Positions 1-10,479 of a stretch of 64,000 nucleotides of DNA are shown here, in pieces. The stretch spans positions 1-64,000 of the forward strand of contig KQ965786.1 in NCBI GenBank assembly GCA_001574975.1, read 5' to 3'. How positions within the stretch are numbered: position 1 is the first letter of the stretch; each line of letters starts with the position of its first letter. The notes below the pieces were generated by a model. That model did not search any database and had not been told where the DNA came from. It saw only the letters and a list, made by a program, of their open reading frames with translations. The position numbers and the translations under genes are program-made. The DNA is from Gonapodya prolifera JEL478 (lineage: Eukaryota; Monoblepharomycota; Monoblepharidomycetes; Monoblepharidales; Gonapodyaceae).

Positions 1-1524
1 GGCGTTGTAGGTGGGCCTGGGAAGGGGTACTGCAGGAACACACTAAAGGGGGGCGCGCCATATGGGAAGCCAAATGGCAGCCACTGTTGTGCGCCGGGGG
101 CGTGTCCGGGGTAAGGTTGTTGTGGACCTGGGATGTTCAGAAGGGTAATTGGTGCTTGCGATAGTGCAGCAGGTTTGGGTGCTGGTGCTGGTGTGGGGTT
201 TTGACTTGGCACTGGTGGGGCTGCCATTGTCCCTGGCACTGGTTGCGCTTGGAAAGCGGGATGCTGGGCCAACCAGGCTGCAGCATTGGAGGCGGTGCGG
301 CAATCGGGAGTGCTGGTGCGGTGGTGGGAGGGTTCACCATGGTAGCAAGGGCGGGCGCATTGACGGCTCTTGGGATAGATTGACTGGGTGCACTGGGTGA
401 TGCATATGTACCAAACGTTGGGACGGGAAGGAAGGTTTATTGGGACGGAGGCGCTTGGGGGTGGTACCCCAGGAAGCATTGGGACGGGGTGGTATGGGGT
501 ACTAATTATATTTGCGCTTGGGCCTCCAATGGTTGCTATGGTTCCTACAACGGCAAGTGCACCTGCGCTCATCCCTATGGCAGAAATAGCAGGCCCTTGT
601 TTGCTTGTTGTATGCCAGTTTGGTGTTGGGGTCGTCCAAGTTGGGTTCTGTCCAATGCTGGTGGATGTTGCTGTCCTAGTAGACCCCCTCCCACTGCTGC
701 TCTCGACTGGCGTGGCGGTTGCCACCACGTGGCTGGGCTCCCTTGCGGCCCCAGGTGGAGTGCCTAACTCAGCGGAGGCAGTAGTTGTCCCCAATGGGGC
801 TGCTCCTGCTGGACCTGCAGTGGCAAGGCTCGTCATCGCTGCTGTTGCGGGCGGGGTCGTCATCATCTGGGTGTTGGTGTCTTGGGCTGTCGCTTCTGGA
901 TTGCTGCTCGCAGAGTTGTTTTTTGTAAATTGGGGGCTCCGACGGTGGGGTGTCGGTTGTGGTAGGGGAGGTTCTCCCAAAAGGGTAGTTGGTTGCAAGG
1001 GGGAGTCCACCACTTGGAGGGGTCCACCAGTTGTAGCTGCGCTCCAACAAGGTTTCCTTGACAATGGCAATCTGGTTGGCCTGGAAAGGGTTGCCTGGAC
1101 GATGGGGTTCTTAGGATTCAGTGTGGTGGAGGACCCATGGTGCGATGGTGCAGGGCCAATGTGTGAAGGTGCGCTTGTCTGCGTCCCACGTGTTTTGCAG
1201 TACTTGCCAGGTTCGCTTGTCTGCAAGTTTGATGACATTGGGGATGTGCTGGAAGACTGGCCAGAGCAGGTCGTGTCCCCGGTTGATAGCGGCCTTGCCG
1301 TAATACAAGGAGAAAAGAATGCTGTTGATGATGGCATGTGGGGCTAAGCAGTCGATGCCTTTCAGGAGGAGGTCCTTGTGGACAATTGTGAAGTTGTAGT
1401 ACAGTGTGGATGCGTCAAGGGAGACGTACAGGTCCTGCTGCAATCCACGCTTCAGGGCTTCAATTTGTCTGACAACAGTGCGTGTGTGATGGTGGAAAAT
1501 GAAACGGGAGCTACGACGTCTCAA
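1..1524 (-). CDS. Proline-rich protein with possible CID-like N-terminus, partial
   Basis: This reverse-strand coding region enters at about 1524 and runs off the left edge. Its first ~130 codons (1524-1114) have a helical look, and the stretch reading RTWQVLQNTWDADKR resembles the last helices of the RNA polymerase II CTD-interacting domain of Pcf11-like cleavage factors. The match is weak and was made by eye. From ~1110 to 1 the composition is rich in Pro, Ala, Gln and Thr, as in the linker after a Pcf11 CID. An in-frame TAA at 1113-1111 follows the first block, and the best-looking frame then changes at least twice (near 425 and 265). I could not place introns that explain every shift. It is either a gene with short unresolved introns, a region with sequence errors, or a decaying copy. 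The function is not established. Confidence 0.35.
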
Positions 1525-2274
1525 TGAGGTTTACAAGAATCCATCCATCAGTTGGGCCGACTTTCTGAGCTCAGATGAAAGGAAGAATTTTCTACCCATT
1601 ATTAGAAACATTGCCGCTCCGAATTGGTTAACCTTCATGTACGTGGTATTGCTTCGCCTTTTACCATCGACCCGTTAATAACCTTGCACCATCAAAGTGT
1701 CGAAGTAGAGAATATCCAACTTGCGGCAAAGGGCAAACTCGGTACTGGTACTTTGCGCCCCGTTGAGGAGGACATGACGACCTACTTGCATGGCATGATG
1801 CACTCCTCCTGGAACGATGGGAACGCCCAATTCACCAAGGCACTGAGGGATCTCTTGGATTTCAAAAATCAACAGCTTGAGGATAATAAGCGGAAACGGC
1901 CCGATGGACAGATTGGTCTGGTGGCTTTTAAGGAGGCCAAGAGACTTCGCCGCCCACTCTCCGAAAAGGTACGAGACGAGGAGAAACTCCTTTACGACGA
2001 GGCATTGCCGGCACTCCTTGCGACAATCAAAAATTGTTCGCGGGCCGACTTTCTTCCCTTCTTCGTCACGACAATCCAACTCTTCGGATCCCAATTCATC
2101 GTCCATCATTTGATCGAAGCGGGTCCGTTGGACGAGAAGGTTGATAAAGCCCCGGTCGCTCGTTGGGAATACTGCAACATGGACCTCGCCTCAAGTTCGC
2201 CTGAGGATATTTGGATCACTATACATTTTCTCCGTATGGCACTTCTTTCGAACCTCCGTCGATTTGAAGAATGA
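1499..2274 (+). CDS. Hypothetical protein, two exons
   Basis: I do not recognise this gene. Exons 1499-1638 and 1698-2274 join in phase across a 59-nt intron with a GTACGT donor and an AAAG acceptor, giving about 238 residues. The start is the first ATG after an in-frame TGA. The protein is charged and probably helical, with a Lys/Arg-rich segment in the middle (KRKRPDGQ) and tryptophans near the N-terminus. There is no signal peptide, membrane segment or known motif. Its 5' end overlaps the beginning of the reverse-strand region at 1524, so the two would be transcribed head to head. The in-phase splice and even codon use argue that it is real. The alternative is a continuous open frame from a TTG at 1624, which is less likely. 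Confidence 0.5.
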
Positions 2275-2728
2275 ATCGTCCAGGTGAGTTTTGAACGTCG
2301 CTTTTTCGACTTTGTTACAGTGGTTAGGGTTTGTGTTGACACCACCCATTTGGCAGGCATCAAAATTTCTAGTTTGCGCTACTGTTACTTGCACAATTTG
2401 AAATGTATATTATTTTCCAAGGGTAACTCCAATCCACATTTTAACGCATTTGGACCGAAGAAATACCGTATTTCGACTCCATTTCAGAACGGACCGAAAA
2501 CGTGAGTGAATCCCTTACCATTTCCGGTCCAGTTTGGAAATTGGGTTGCCCCTGGGCCCAGAGGGGTTCCTTTTCCCAAACTGGAACGGGAATGGGGGAC
2601 CTTCATTCTTAAAACACTCTTCGTGCTAAAATGTAACTAGATTATTCTTCCAAGGGAAATAAAAGCGGTCATTTACATAAACCTAGCTTAATGCAACATG
2701 CATATGCAAAGTATGATTGAATTGTCCA
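2275..2728. other. Intergenic, no gene seen
   Basis: This is AT-richer than its flanks. It holds the 3' flanks of two convergent genes (one ending at 2274 on +, one at 2729 on -). No convincing frame, RNA gene or repeat was seen. Confidence 0.5.
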
Positions 2729-4408
2729 TCAAAAGTCCTCATCCATACTTTCGTTGCCTGGCCAACCCACCGCGAGGATGTTTTCCACGTCGACGCCCCT
2801 GTTCTCCATCAGCTTGAGTATATGTCGGTGACCACATCGGGATGCATCAAAGACCGCTTTGTATCCTTGAACAGTGACATCAGCCCCATGGTCCATCAGT
2901 GCTTCGACCACTTCAAGGTTTCCAGCCTCGGCTCCCATTATCAGGGATCCGCCATTTAGAAAGTTCACGTCCGCCCCTCGCTCCGCGAAGAACCGCACAA
3001 CCCTTCCATTTCCACCCATGGCTGCTTGATACAACGCCCTATCATAATCGTCGACGACCAGTTCCGCTCCGGCCACTGAATCGACCAAAAGGTTCATCAA
3101 CTCGGGACTGCCACGTTGAGCACCTGAGAACAGGGCACCGGGTGTCACGAACGCTCCTCTGTCGATCAGGTAATGCACCAAATCTAGTGCGGCACCCGGT
3201 CCTGGTCCATCAACCATAGAATACAAGCCAGATACAAGAGCAGACACTGTCACATCCAGCGCGGTGTCTGCGTCCGCCCCGTTGTCCAGGAGCAAGGTGA
3301 CCACGTCTTTGTGACCGTGCATAACTGCTTGCCGGAGCGCCTGATTGTTGCTGTAACGCAGATCCGCCCCTTTCTCGAGGAGAAACCGAACTGCGTCAAG
3401 GCGGCCATGCTCCGCTGCTTTCGTGAGGGGTTGCGCCTTGAACATTCCAACGGTGGCGTTCACGTTAGCGTACCGTGAGAGCACCTCGAGGACAGCCACA
3501 TTCCCGTGGGAGCATTCTTCAACGAGGGCTATCTCTGGAGTGCGATAGTGGCGAAGAGCGCGGACTGCGATATCGGAAGGTCTCTCAAAGAGGGGATTTA
3601 GGTATTTGCTGAGCGCGCGGGTCGGAAGAGCGAGACGGTAGTCCGAGCAGAACAGTCCGATTCTGTTGATGATTTCGGGGGGAAGGGAGAGGAGAGGGAA
3701 CCGCCAAGCGTCCGGGATCGATCGCGCTGCGTGCTGGGAGTAAGCTCTTCGAGCCATTTTAGCAGACTGCTCCATGTAAGCGAGTAGCTGAGACTTAAAA
3801 AAGATATGGCGGTTGACTGACTGTCGAGACGCGGACGAGAGATAGCTTGGAAGCGTACCTGCACAATTCCTTTCCTGTCCACGACCCCATGCAACCGTAA
3901 AAGCCTCCAAATTACCGCCTCCGCGCTCGAGCCGAAGTTTCGCTGCACAGCGGGGTGGGACAAGACGTCCCAGACCTTGGCGGAGAGGTTCGGAGTAACA
4001 GGTTGTGGGTCGCCGGTGTCTTCACTCCCGCCAATGTTGCGTAAACCCTCCTGCCCGGCCGTTGATGCACCACTAGACTGTTGTATAACATGGTCGTTTG
4101 TGACGGACGGCTCTACACATAAACAGGTGAGGTGACTCAGGATGACAAACTACAACGTGATTTGCGACAAGGGAACTTTGTCCACCTAAACGGCCATCCA
4201 GACTGCTTGAAGATGGCGGGTTCATAGCGGCAGAGCCATCACGGCGCTCGGTTGTGCTGTCATCACGAGAATCCGCCGAGTCGTCGACGTTTCTGCCCGA
4301 GTCTCCAGGGGATATGCATGGGCGTTTGGACCTTGGTGGCTGGAGACCGCTTTCTGCGTGTTCCTCTTCGTCCAATGAGGCTGCCGCGGAGCGTTTTCTG
4401 TCTGCCAT
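2729..4408 (-). CDS. F-box-like protein with ankyrin repeats
   Basis: Three exons (4408-4154, 4077-3859, 3793-2729) join in phase 0 and give 512 residues. Residues 1-90 are a charged, disordered head with a basic patch (RSKRPC) that may be a nuclear signal. Residues about 115-160 hold a short helical block (NLSAKVWDVLSHPAVQ). Near residue 195 the segment LPPEIINRIGLFC resembles the first helix of an F-box. From about 255 to 500 there are roughly seven ankyrin repeats with the usual GADV/GHKDVVTLLLDNGA signatures. F-box/ankyrin proteins usually act as substrate adaptors of SCF ubiquitin ligases; here that role is inferred. A simpler model starting at 3910 would read through the second intron and lose the head; the in-phase splices favour the longer one. 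Confidence 0.75.
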
Positions 4409-4626
4409 GAGGGGAGAGCAGGAGAATTTGCGAAGTCGGTGCCCTTACCTTATTTTACCTCTGGAAAAGAGCTTAGCCGGCTCCACCATTTTCTTTCACA
4501 TTCCAAAGCCAGAATGACACCATGACACTATAGTACATTGAAAGAAAAACAAGTACAGAAAATTGCAGCGGCTTCAACATCGACAACCCATTTATCAGCA
4601 TGCAAATGACCAACAGACTATTGTCT

Positions 4627-5745
4627 TCACATCACCAACTTCGCCCCACACAGAAGCCCAACCTCGACACACCGCGTACACGTGGGACCCGCGTAGTGCG
4701 CACCGCTGCATGGACCGTACCAGTAATGATACTCCTCCGCCTTGAGCGACCTGATCTCGCTCGGGGTGAACGCGATGGCGAACCAGTCCGCCTCTAGTGA
4801 CACCGAGCGGTGGGAGATGTGTGAGTACCGTGTCAAGTGAGCAGTTCGGAAGCGCGCACAGGCAACTCACGGAGATGAAGGTGCCCGTGCTCTCTCGCAG
4901 CGTCGAAGGTCGACGATGCCGTCTTCATGTACATCCCTCTAGGTTCCATGACGTTCTTGTTAAATTCGTCCTGGAAGCGAGCTAACGCGCGTTGCAGCCT
5001 GTTCAACTGGGCGAAGTGGACCATGGAGTGAGAGCCGTGAATGAGGACAACACGGTGGATAACTCTGCACCTTGTACAACGCATAGGGAATGCCGATTCC
5101 TGAGAGGACAGAGACCACTGGTAGCGTGGCATGATTGAAGTGATGTTTAGCAAACATGACGAGATACAAGTACATCCGTTATTTCTAAACAACTTACAGA
5201 CGCCCATCACCGGAAGAGAGTCGTCTCTAACAATGCACTGGAATTCCGACATCCACTTTTGCCTTGAGAAAGCGGATAAGTGTGGTCAGTGACTGGAATC
5301 CCCGAAACGGGAACCAAAGACGACGCTCGAACTCACCAAGTTTCTTGATCAACACCACGCATCGCTACCTGCGGCGGCACCGTATGTATCGACTCCTCGT
5401 CGAGAGCTTCACGCTGACCGCAACATGAAGGGAGGTAGACATCGACAACCAGTCGTTCTGGAGTGGATGCGGGACGACGAAGAGTACTGTCGAGCATGCA
5501 ATCTTTTAGTACGTGAAGGAGGGTAAACTGAGACGCGTTGGTCACCTCCCGCGAGAGGATCCGTCGGCGTAAAGTCTCGTGTTGGGTGAGCCGTCGGTTT
5601 TTCTGTAATCTGGAGGAAGGATCCGCGTTGGCTGGGAGACGACATACGCTGGTGGCTGCTGGGTAAGTTCGATGTACGACGGTGGATTCGCGTCGGAGTA
5701 TTTCTCATTGTAATCGGTGAGTGCATGGAGGCTCTTGTTAGACAT
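4627..5745 (-). CDS. Cysteine-containing hypothetical protein
   Basis: I do not recognise a family. The likely start is the ATG at 5745, opening a Pro/Tyr-rich head (PPSYIELTQQPPAY). The middle continues around 5545-5335 in another frame, and the join there is not resolved. After an intron ending at a CTCAG acceptor, a well-formed exon carries CTRCR and an amphipathic helix (LNRLQRALARFQDEF). A last exon after a GTGAGT donor and CACTAG acceptor carries YWYGPCSG and CTRCVEVGLLC before the stop at 4627. The paired CxxC motifs suggest metal binding. No signal peptide or membrane segment is seen. The last two exons are secure as coding; the first half is a tentative model. Confidence 0.5.
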
Positions 5746-6190
5746 ATTTTGGGTTGAGTTGGAGTGAGAGTGAGGGTGAGGGTGAAGAAAAGGAGGAGGA
5801 AGAGATCGGCAGTACCAAGTGAGCTTTTCATAAATGCGACGTCGTAACTGAGGGAGACCAGTCCATCACAAGTCCGCGGAGCTCCGCGGTTGCCGCGGTT
5901 GCTGCGGTTGCTGTGGATGTCCGATGTCCAATAAATCGTCACGGCAACCGCTACTTAGCGTTCCAGACCCCCCTTCGCATTGAATGGCGGCGGTGGAGTG
6001 TTTGATCAAGCTTCACAGGCCGCTTTCTCAACCCGCGGTGGGCTCTGTGTTGGTGTTACTTCTTCCTTTCCTTTCTTCCCCACTTCAAGTTCAGCTGTCA
6101 AGCAGGGATGGAGTACATGCAACCGTTTACAGGAAAAATCATTATATTCATTACAGTGCACCACATGTACGGTTGAATGCTGCTGATCAA

Positions 6191-8085
6191 TCAGATGAAT
6201 CCAAACTCGGAATCCTCAAACCCATCTCCATCGCCATCCTCTCCATCTGCATCATCATCGTCCATCTCCTCGTCCTCTTGCATGGTGCCATCGCTCGCGG
6301 GGAAGTTCTGGGGGATCTGCCCGACCGCGTTGCCATACCATACGCCAGACGAGGACCCCTCGTTCTGTCCGTCTTCTTCATCCGACAACTCGATCGACCC
6401 GTCGTCGTTCGGTTGACCCATTTGTCCGCCTTGCGCTTGTGCTGCGCCCAGAACTTGCCCGGCGAGGGCTTCCAGGACAGCGGGGTCCAGAGCAGCGAGT
6501 TCCGCAATGGAGAGACCAGCACCGGAAGGGGCAGCGTCCTGACCAGATGAGCCAGGTGCCCCTGATGCCGCAGCAGGTTGGAACGGAGCCCTCGCCCCAG
6601 AGCTCGCCGAGTGTGGGTTCCGATTCACCGGAGGCGCCACCTCAACCTCGTCGAAATCGTTCATCGCATCCGTCCCATCCGCCTGAGCAACGTCCAAGAA
6701 CCCGCCCTTGAGCTGCCACAACCCTCTCACGTCGTTCCTGATGAGCGGTTCGCCAATCTCCTGCATAACCTCGCGGGTGTACATTCCGTTCTGCCCCGTG
6801 TGAACCTGCAGCTCGGCAAGTGTCCATTGCGGCCGTTGCCGAAACAGCGCAATGAGAGCGGCCAGGAAAGACGACCGTTCTGCTCGCGGTCGTGAGGCTT
6901 CGTTGAGGGCTCGTCGCTTGTCACGGAGCTGCAATTGCACAACGGTGGGGGGAACCCATGAGGTCATGCCGGACACACCATCATGCAAAACAGACCCGCT
7001 GTGGCGTGACACATACCTTATTCGACCCGAATACTGATTTCTTCACGGTACTGCTCGCCCCCGTCCACTGCGCACGGGCGGTAGCCCTTTCGTCCGCCTG
7101 CTTTGTCGTCCGTAACGGTCTCGCAGCCTTGTCCGCTCGCGCTCGCAGGAGGTTATCGTACGCACGTGCGTCTCCGCCCGACGGCGTCACGTCCGGGTTG
7201 ACTGTGCCCTCGAACACGATTTTCCCGACCACGGAGTGCGGCGCTGGAAAAAGAACACCCGCACACTACTGTTAATTACACACTCGAGTCTCAAAAGCGC
7301 ACAGGGTGGGGACCGTACCTCCGTTTGCGTCCTCCTTCCACAGAAACGTGTTCTCCTTTCTCACAAAGTTTCCCCCCTCGTACCGCGTGGCCAGCCGGAG
7401 CTTATACCCACGCGGGAGGTTGGCGTAGTGCCGCGCGGTCGTGGGGGCAGTGGAGGTGTCGGGGAGCGTGATGGATATTTCGGGCTCGCGGGCGCCTTCG
7501 CTGTGGTTCGGAGGCAGGAGAAGAGGGAGAGAATGGAAGGCGGGGGGGCGAGAGGGTGGGAGCATCGCTTTGTCAGACAGGTCTTAAAGCTCCATGGCAA
7601 AAGAAGACGCTTGCTCGCGTCCTGGCGTTCGGTTTTGGTTGCATCGACCCGCAGCAAACCACCGTTTTCCACATTCCCAACGCTCAAGCCGCAACAGGAG
7701 ACCCCGTGAATCTCTCTCCCACACTACCAGTACCACATCGACGTCTAAAAGTCCTCTTTGAGCGCTTCCCACCTCAACTGGCGTGCTAAACTCAAACCCC
7801 ACACCACCTTCACCTTCTCCCCTCCATTCCCCTCCACTCCCCACCCACACCGCCCCGCCCACAAACTCACATCTTCCGCACCGTCAACTTTCCCAACTCC
7901 TCCCCACCCTGCGCACCGGCGGCCATCCACGCGTCGCGGACAAACGAGGGCACCTTGACGAGCCACACGTCGGGGAGCGCGTCGGGGACGTCCATCGTGC
8001 GCGCCTGGAACGACGCCATGCTGTCGACGTCTTCGATCGGAACGGGGGACGACCCCCGTGTGGGCGTCGGGGCGGTGGGCGGCAT
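6191..8085 (-). CDS. TFG2: Transcription initiation factor IIF subunit beta
   Basis: Small subunit of TFIIF, which binds RNA polymerase II and helps it enter the pre-initiation complex. Four exons (8085-7871, 7500-7319, 7243-7017, 6928-6191) join in phase and give 453 residues. The family opening VWLVKVPSFVRDAW is near residue 41, followed by the triple-barrel dimerisation region across exons 1-3. The linker KAARPLRTTKQAD leads to the C-terminal winged helix (about 208-290; KRRALNEASRPRAERSSF onward) that binds promoter DNA. The tail after 300 is Ala/Gly-rich and ends in a long Asp/Glu run. I chose the ATG at 8085, which keeps a short Pro-rich leader; the ATG at 8019 would also keep the whole domain. 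The first intron (370 nt) is long for this window. Confidence 0.9.
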
Positions 8086-8285
8086 TGTGGGTGGAGTGGG
8101 GGGATTCGCAATCTGCCAGGCCAGCCACTTCATGAAGGACAAGTGAGTTCTGCAAACATGTTTACATATTATCGATGGGGAAAAACCTCCTATGCACAAA
8201 AAAACTATTCACTCAAGGGATATTTTTCATTTTGCAAACCCAGAACTTCAAGCTGCACTCGCGGCGCATGTGCAGTCCCAAGCCA

Positions 8286-10356
8286 TCACGTCGTCGCGAC
8301 TCGACTCTCTGCCGTCGGACACCACAACGGTACCTCACTCACCCCAGCCGGGTGGCTGTCATCATCGTCGCCGGCGGGTCCCGCCCTTCGTGCGCCGTGT
8401 CTCGAACCGCGTGTCCACGGCGGCGTCGACGTCCAGTTGAGCCGGGCGGGCGGGTCGTGCAGTCTGATCTTATCGGCGAAGGGGAGGTGGAGATTGTTCC
8501 TTCACGTGGCGGGGCACGCGCGTGCGCGTTACGTTGAGGTCTCTCTCACCCCCGGTGCACTACATGCACGGAGCTTGCACAACTCACCACATAACAGCCG
8601 CCATCCACGCATGCGCCCTCCCACTCGGATGAAAGCAATCCACGCCGCTCAGCATATCGCCCGGCCATGCACCCACACGCACGCCCGCCATTCCGGGCTC
8701 CACGACCACCGCGAACGTGTCCCCGTACGTTGGGTCGTAGTTCCTTCCCCCCGGTTGGAACGAGGTGCGTAATTCGAGAATCGCCGCGTTGTAGAGCTGG
8801 GCTTGAGCGTCCATTTGCGCACGGAGTGCGTCCCCGGCGGGAGTGGACCCCAGCGTGAACGCGCACGTGCACTCGAACACGGCGCCCGAGTGGCGCAGCG
8901 CGGCGCAGCCCGGGTCGTCTTTTGTGAGGTCGTACACGCCCGACACGTTTAGGCCGAGCAGGACCGTGACGAGGGTGCGTGGGATTTGGGAGCGGATGAG
9001 CAGGAGGGCGGATTCGAGGGTGCGTGAGAAGGCCGAAGGGGAGAGCCAGGTCGGTGGGGAAGGGGATAAGGGTGTGCAGGAGAGGCAGAGGTCGTTGGAC
9101 ATGATGAAGAGGGTGAGGTGCTGGTGGGAAGAAGAGTGGTGGGAAGGTGTGGCAGAGGGGGGAGGAAGGAGGGCGGGGGGGATGAGGAAGGTGTAAAAGG
9201 AGTTGAGACACATATGCACGTCAAAAAGACGTAAAGATGAGCGATATGAAGACAAGCGAAACGACGAGTCAAAAAAAAGGTGATCTTGTGGATGAAGCAT
9301 GCACCAATATTGCTCCCCGAAAGCGACCGTGACACCAACGCACCTTCCACGCCCCCTCGAAATCGACGTCCTCGCTCTTCTTCACCCTCGGCACGAGGTA
9401 CCCGAGTTCGTGCATCAAGTTCACCGCCATGGCGCCCGACTGGGCCGCGTTGAAGCGGTCGTGGCGCGGGTGGTATTGGAAGGGCGGGCAGAGGGGTCCG
9501 GCGCTGGAGAGGGGCGGGGTGTGGGGGGCGTACGGTGCGTTGGAAAGAGTGTGGTGACGGTCGGTTGGATCTCTTGCTCTTCTATCCTCCTCGGGAACGG
9601 CCAGTCAAGCCCAGTGCTCCGTCGCAGAAACCTCATGATCGACTCCCCTCTGTCCCAGCTCTCCGCCCGCCCCCCTCTCCAACCCCCCGAGACTCTCACC
9701 AAAACTCTGCAATGTGGTCGCCGAGTGAGAACCCTGTGACGTTGGGGTTAAACCTAGACGGGTTGGGATGTCGAGTGTCAGCGCCTGCGACCAGCGACCA
9801 GCGACCAGTGACGAGCGACCTTCCCCCTGCCACCTTCCACCTGCAACCTGCGATCTTCCACCTGCGCCGTGTGTAAGCACGTGCAGCGCAGGATCACTCA
9901 CCTGCGCATCAAGTTGGGCAGCGTGAGGAACCCTGGGTCACCGCCCATGGAGAAGGAGACGCCGCGGTTTTCAAAGATGTCCTCGATGGGATCGGGTTGT
10001 GGTCCCTTTGCTGAAAACGCAGCCGTGATGCTGCGTCGGGAGTGCGGTGGGGTCCGGCAGGGTTCACGTGACTAAAGATTCACGTGACCGAAACGTCGGC
10101 GAGGCAAGGGGTCTCACCTGTCACCCAGGGCCATGACGACGCTGAAGTCGTCTACTCTGAGGTCGTGGATGGACGTCGGAGGTGACTCGCGAGGGGGGAG
10201 CGGTGGGCATACGAAGATGTCGGGGACGGTTGCGGGGGGGGAGAGAGAAGAGGGAGACGGGGAGAGGGGAAGTTGGGCAGCGGGGGAGGCGAGAAGGAGT
10301 GGAGGAGGGAAGACGATGCAGAGAGCGAGAAGGAGACGCGTGAGTGGGGTGAGCAT
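8286..10356 (-). CDS. Secreted phospholipase B1-like GDSL lipase
   Basis: Six exons (10356-10118, 10030-9902, 9753-9700, 9503-9344, 9120-8588, 8499-8286) join in phase to 442 residues. A signal peptide (MLTPLTRLLLALCIVF) is followed by a Ser/Pro linker. SGNH-hydrolase block I reads ALGDSITA with the serine at residue 80. NPNVTGFSLG and NAAQSGA follow, then block III as SNDLC near residue 203, and block V DCFHPSGRAHAW with Asp355 and His358. This order matches animal and fungal PLB1, which removes acyl chains from phospholipids outside the cell. Block III usually reads GGND; here the glycines are replaced by M and S, so the oxyanion hole may differ. It is divergent from the METTL3-like gene, with 123 bp between starts. 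An intron contains a short GCGACCA-type repeat. Confidence 0.85.
9780..9820. repeat. Short tandem repeat in intron
   Basis: Four to five imperfect copies of a 7-nt GCGACCA unit lie inside the second intron of the PLB1-like gene. It is a simple microsatellite-like stretch with no sign of function. Confidence 0.6.
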
Positions 10357-10479
10357 GGGTGGGTGGGAGACTTAGCTGCGGCCTCGCCTTCACCCTCCCG
10401 CTCTTCACTTCTTGGAATGCATTTCCCTCGCTGAGCAGAAGAAATCACCTGCACACGAGCAAACCTGCCGCTCCTACCG
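10357..10479. promoter_or_regulatory. Short divergent intergenic region
   Basis: Only 123 bp separate the start codons of the PLB1-like gene (reverse) and the METTL3-like gene (forward). Both promoters and 5' leaders must overlap here. No TATA box is obvious. The shared-promoter role is inferred from spacing alone. Confidence 0.4.

Noticed and set aside
388-1347. Long forward open frame of 319 codons near the left edge
   Set aside because: It is Val/Gly/Ala-rich, the antisense image of a proline-rich reverse-strand coding region.
5409-5942. Reverse open frame of 177 codons
   Set aside because: Thr/Pro/Ser-rich with no motif; the frame starting at 5745 fits the downstream exons better.
7783-8772. 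Forward open frame of 329 codons
   Set aside because: It lies antisense to the first exon of TFIIF beta and the end of the PLB1-like gene, both of which have strong family motifs.
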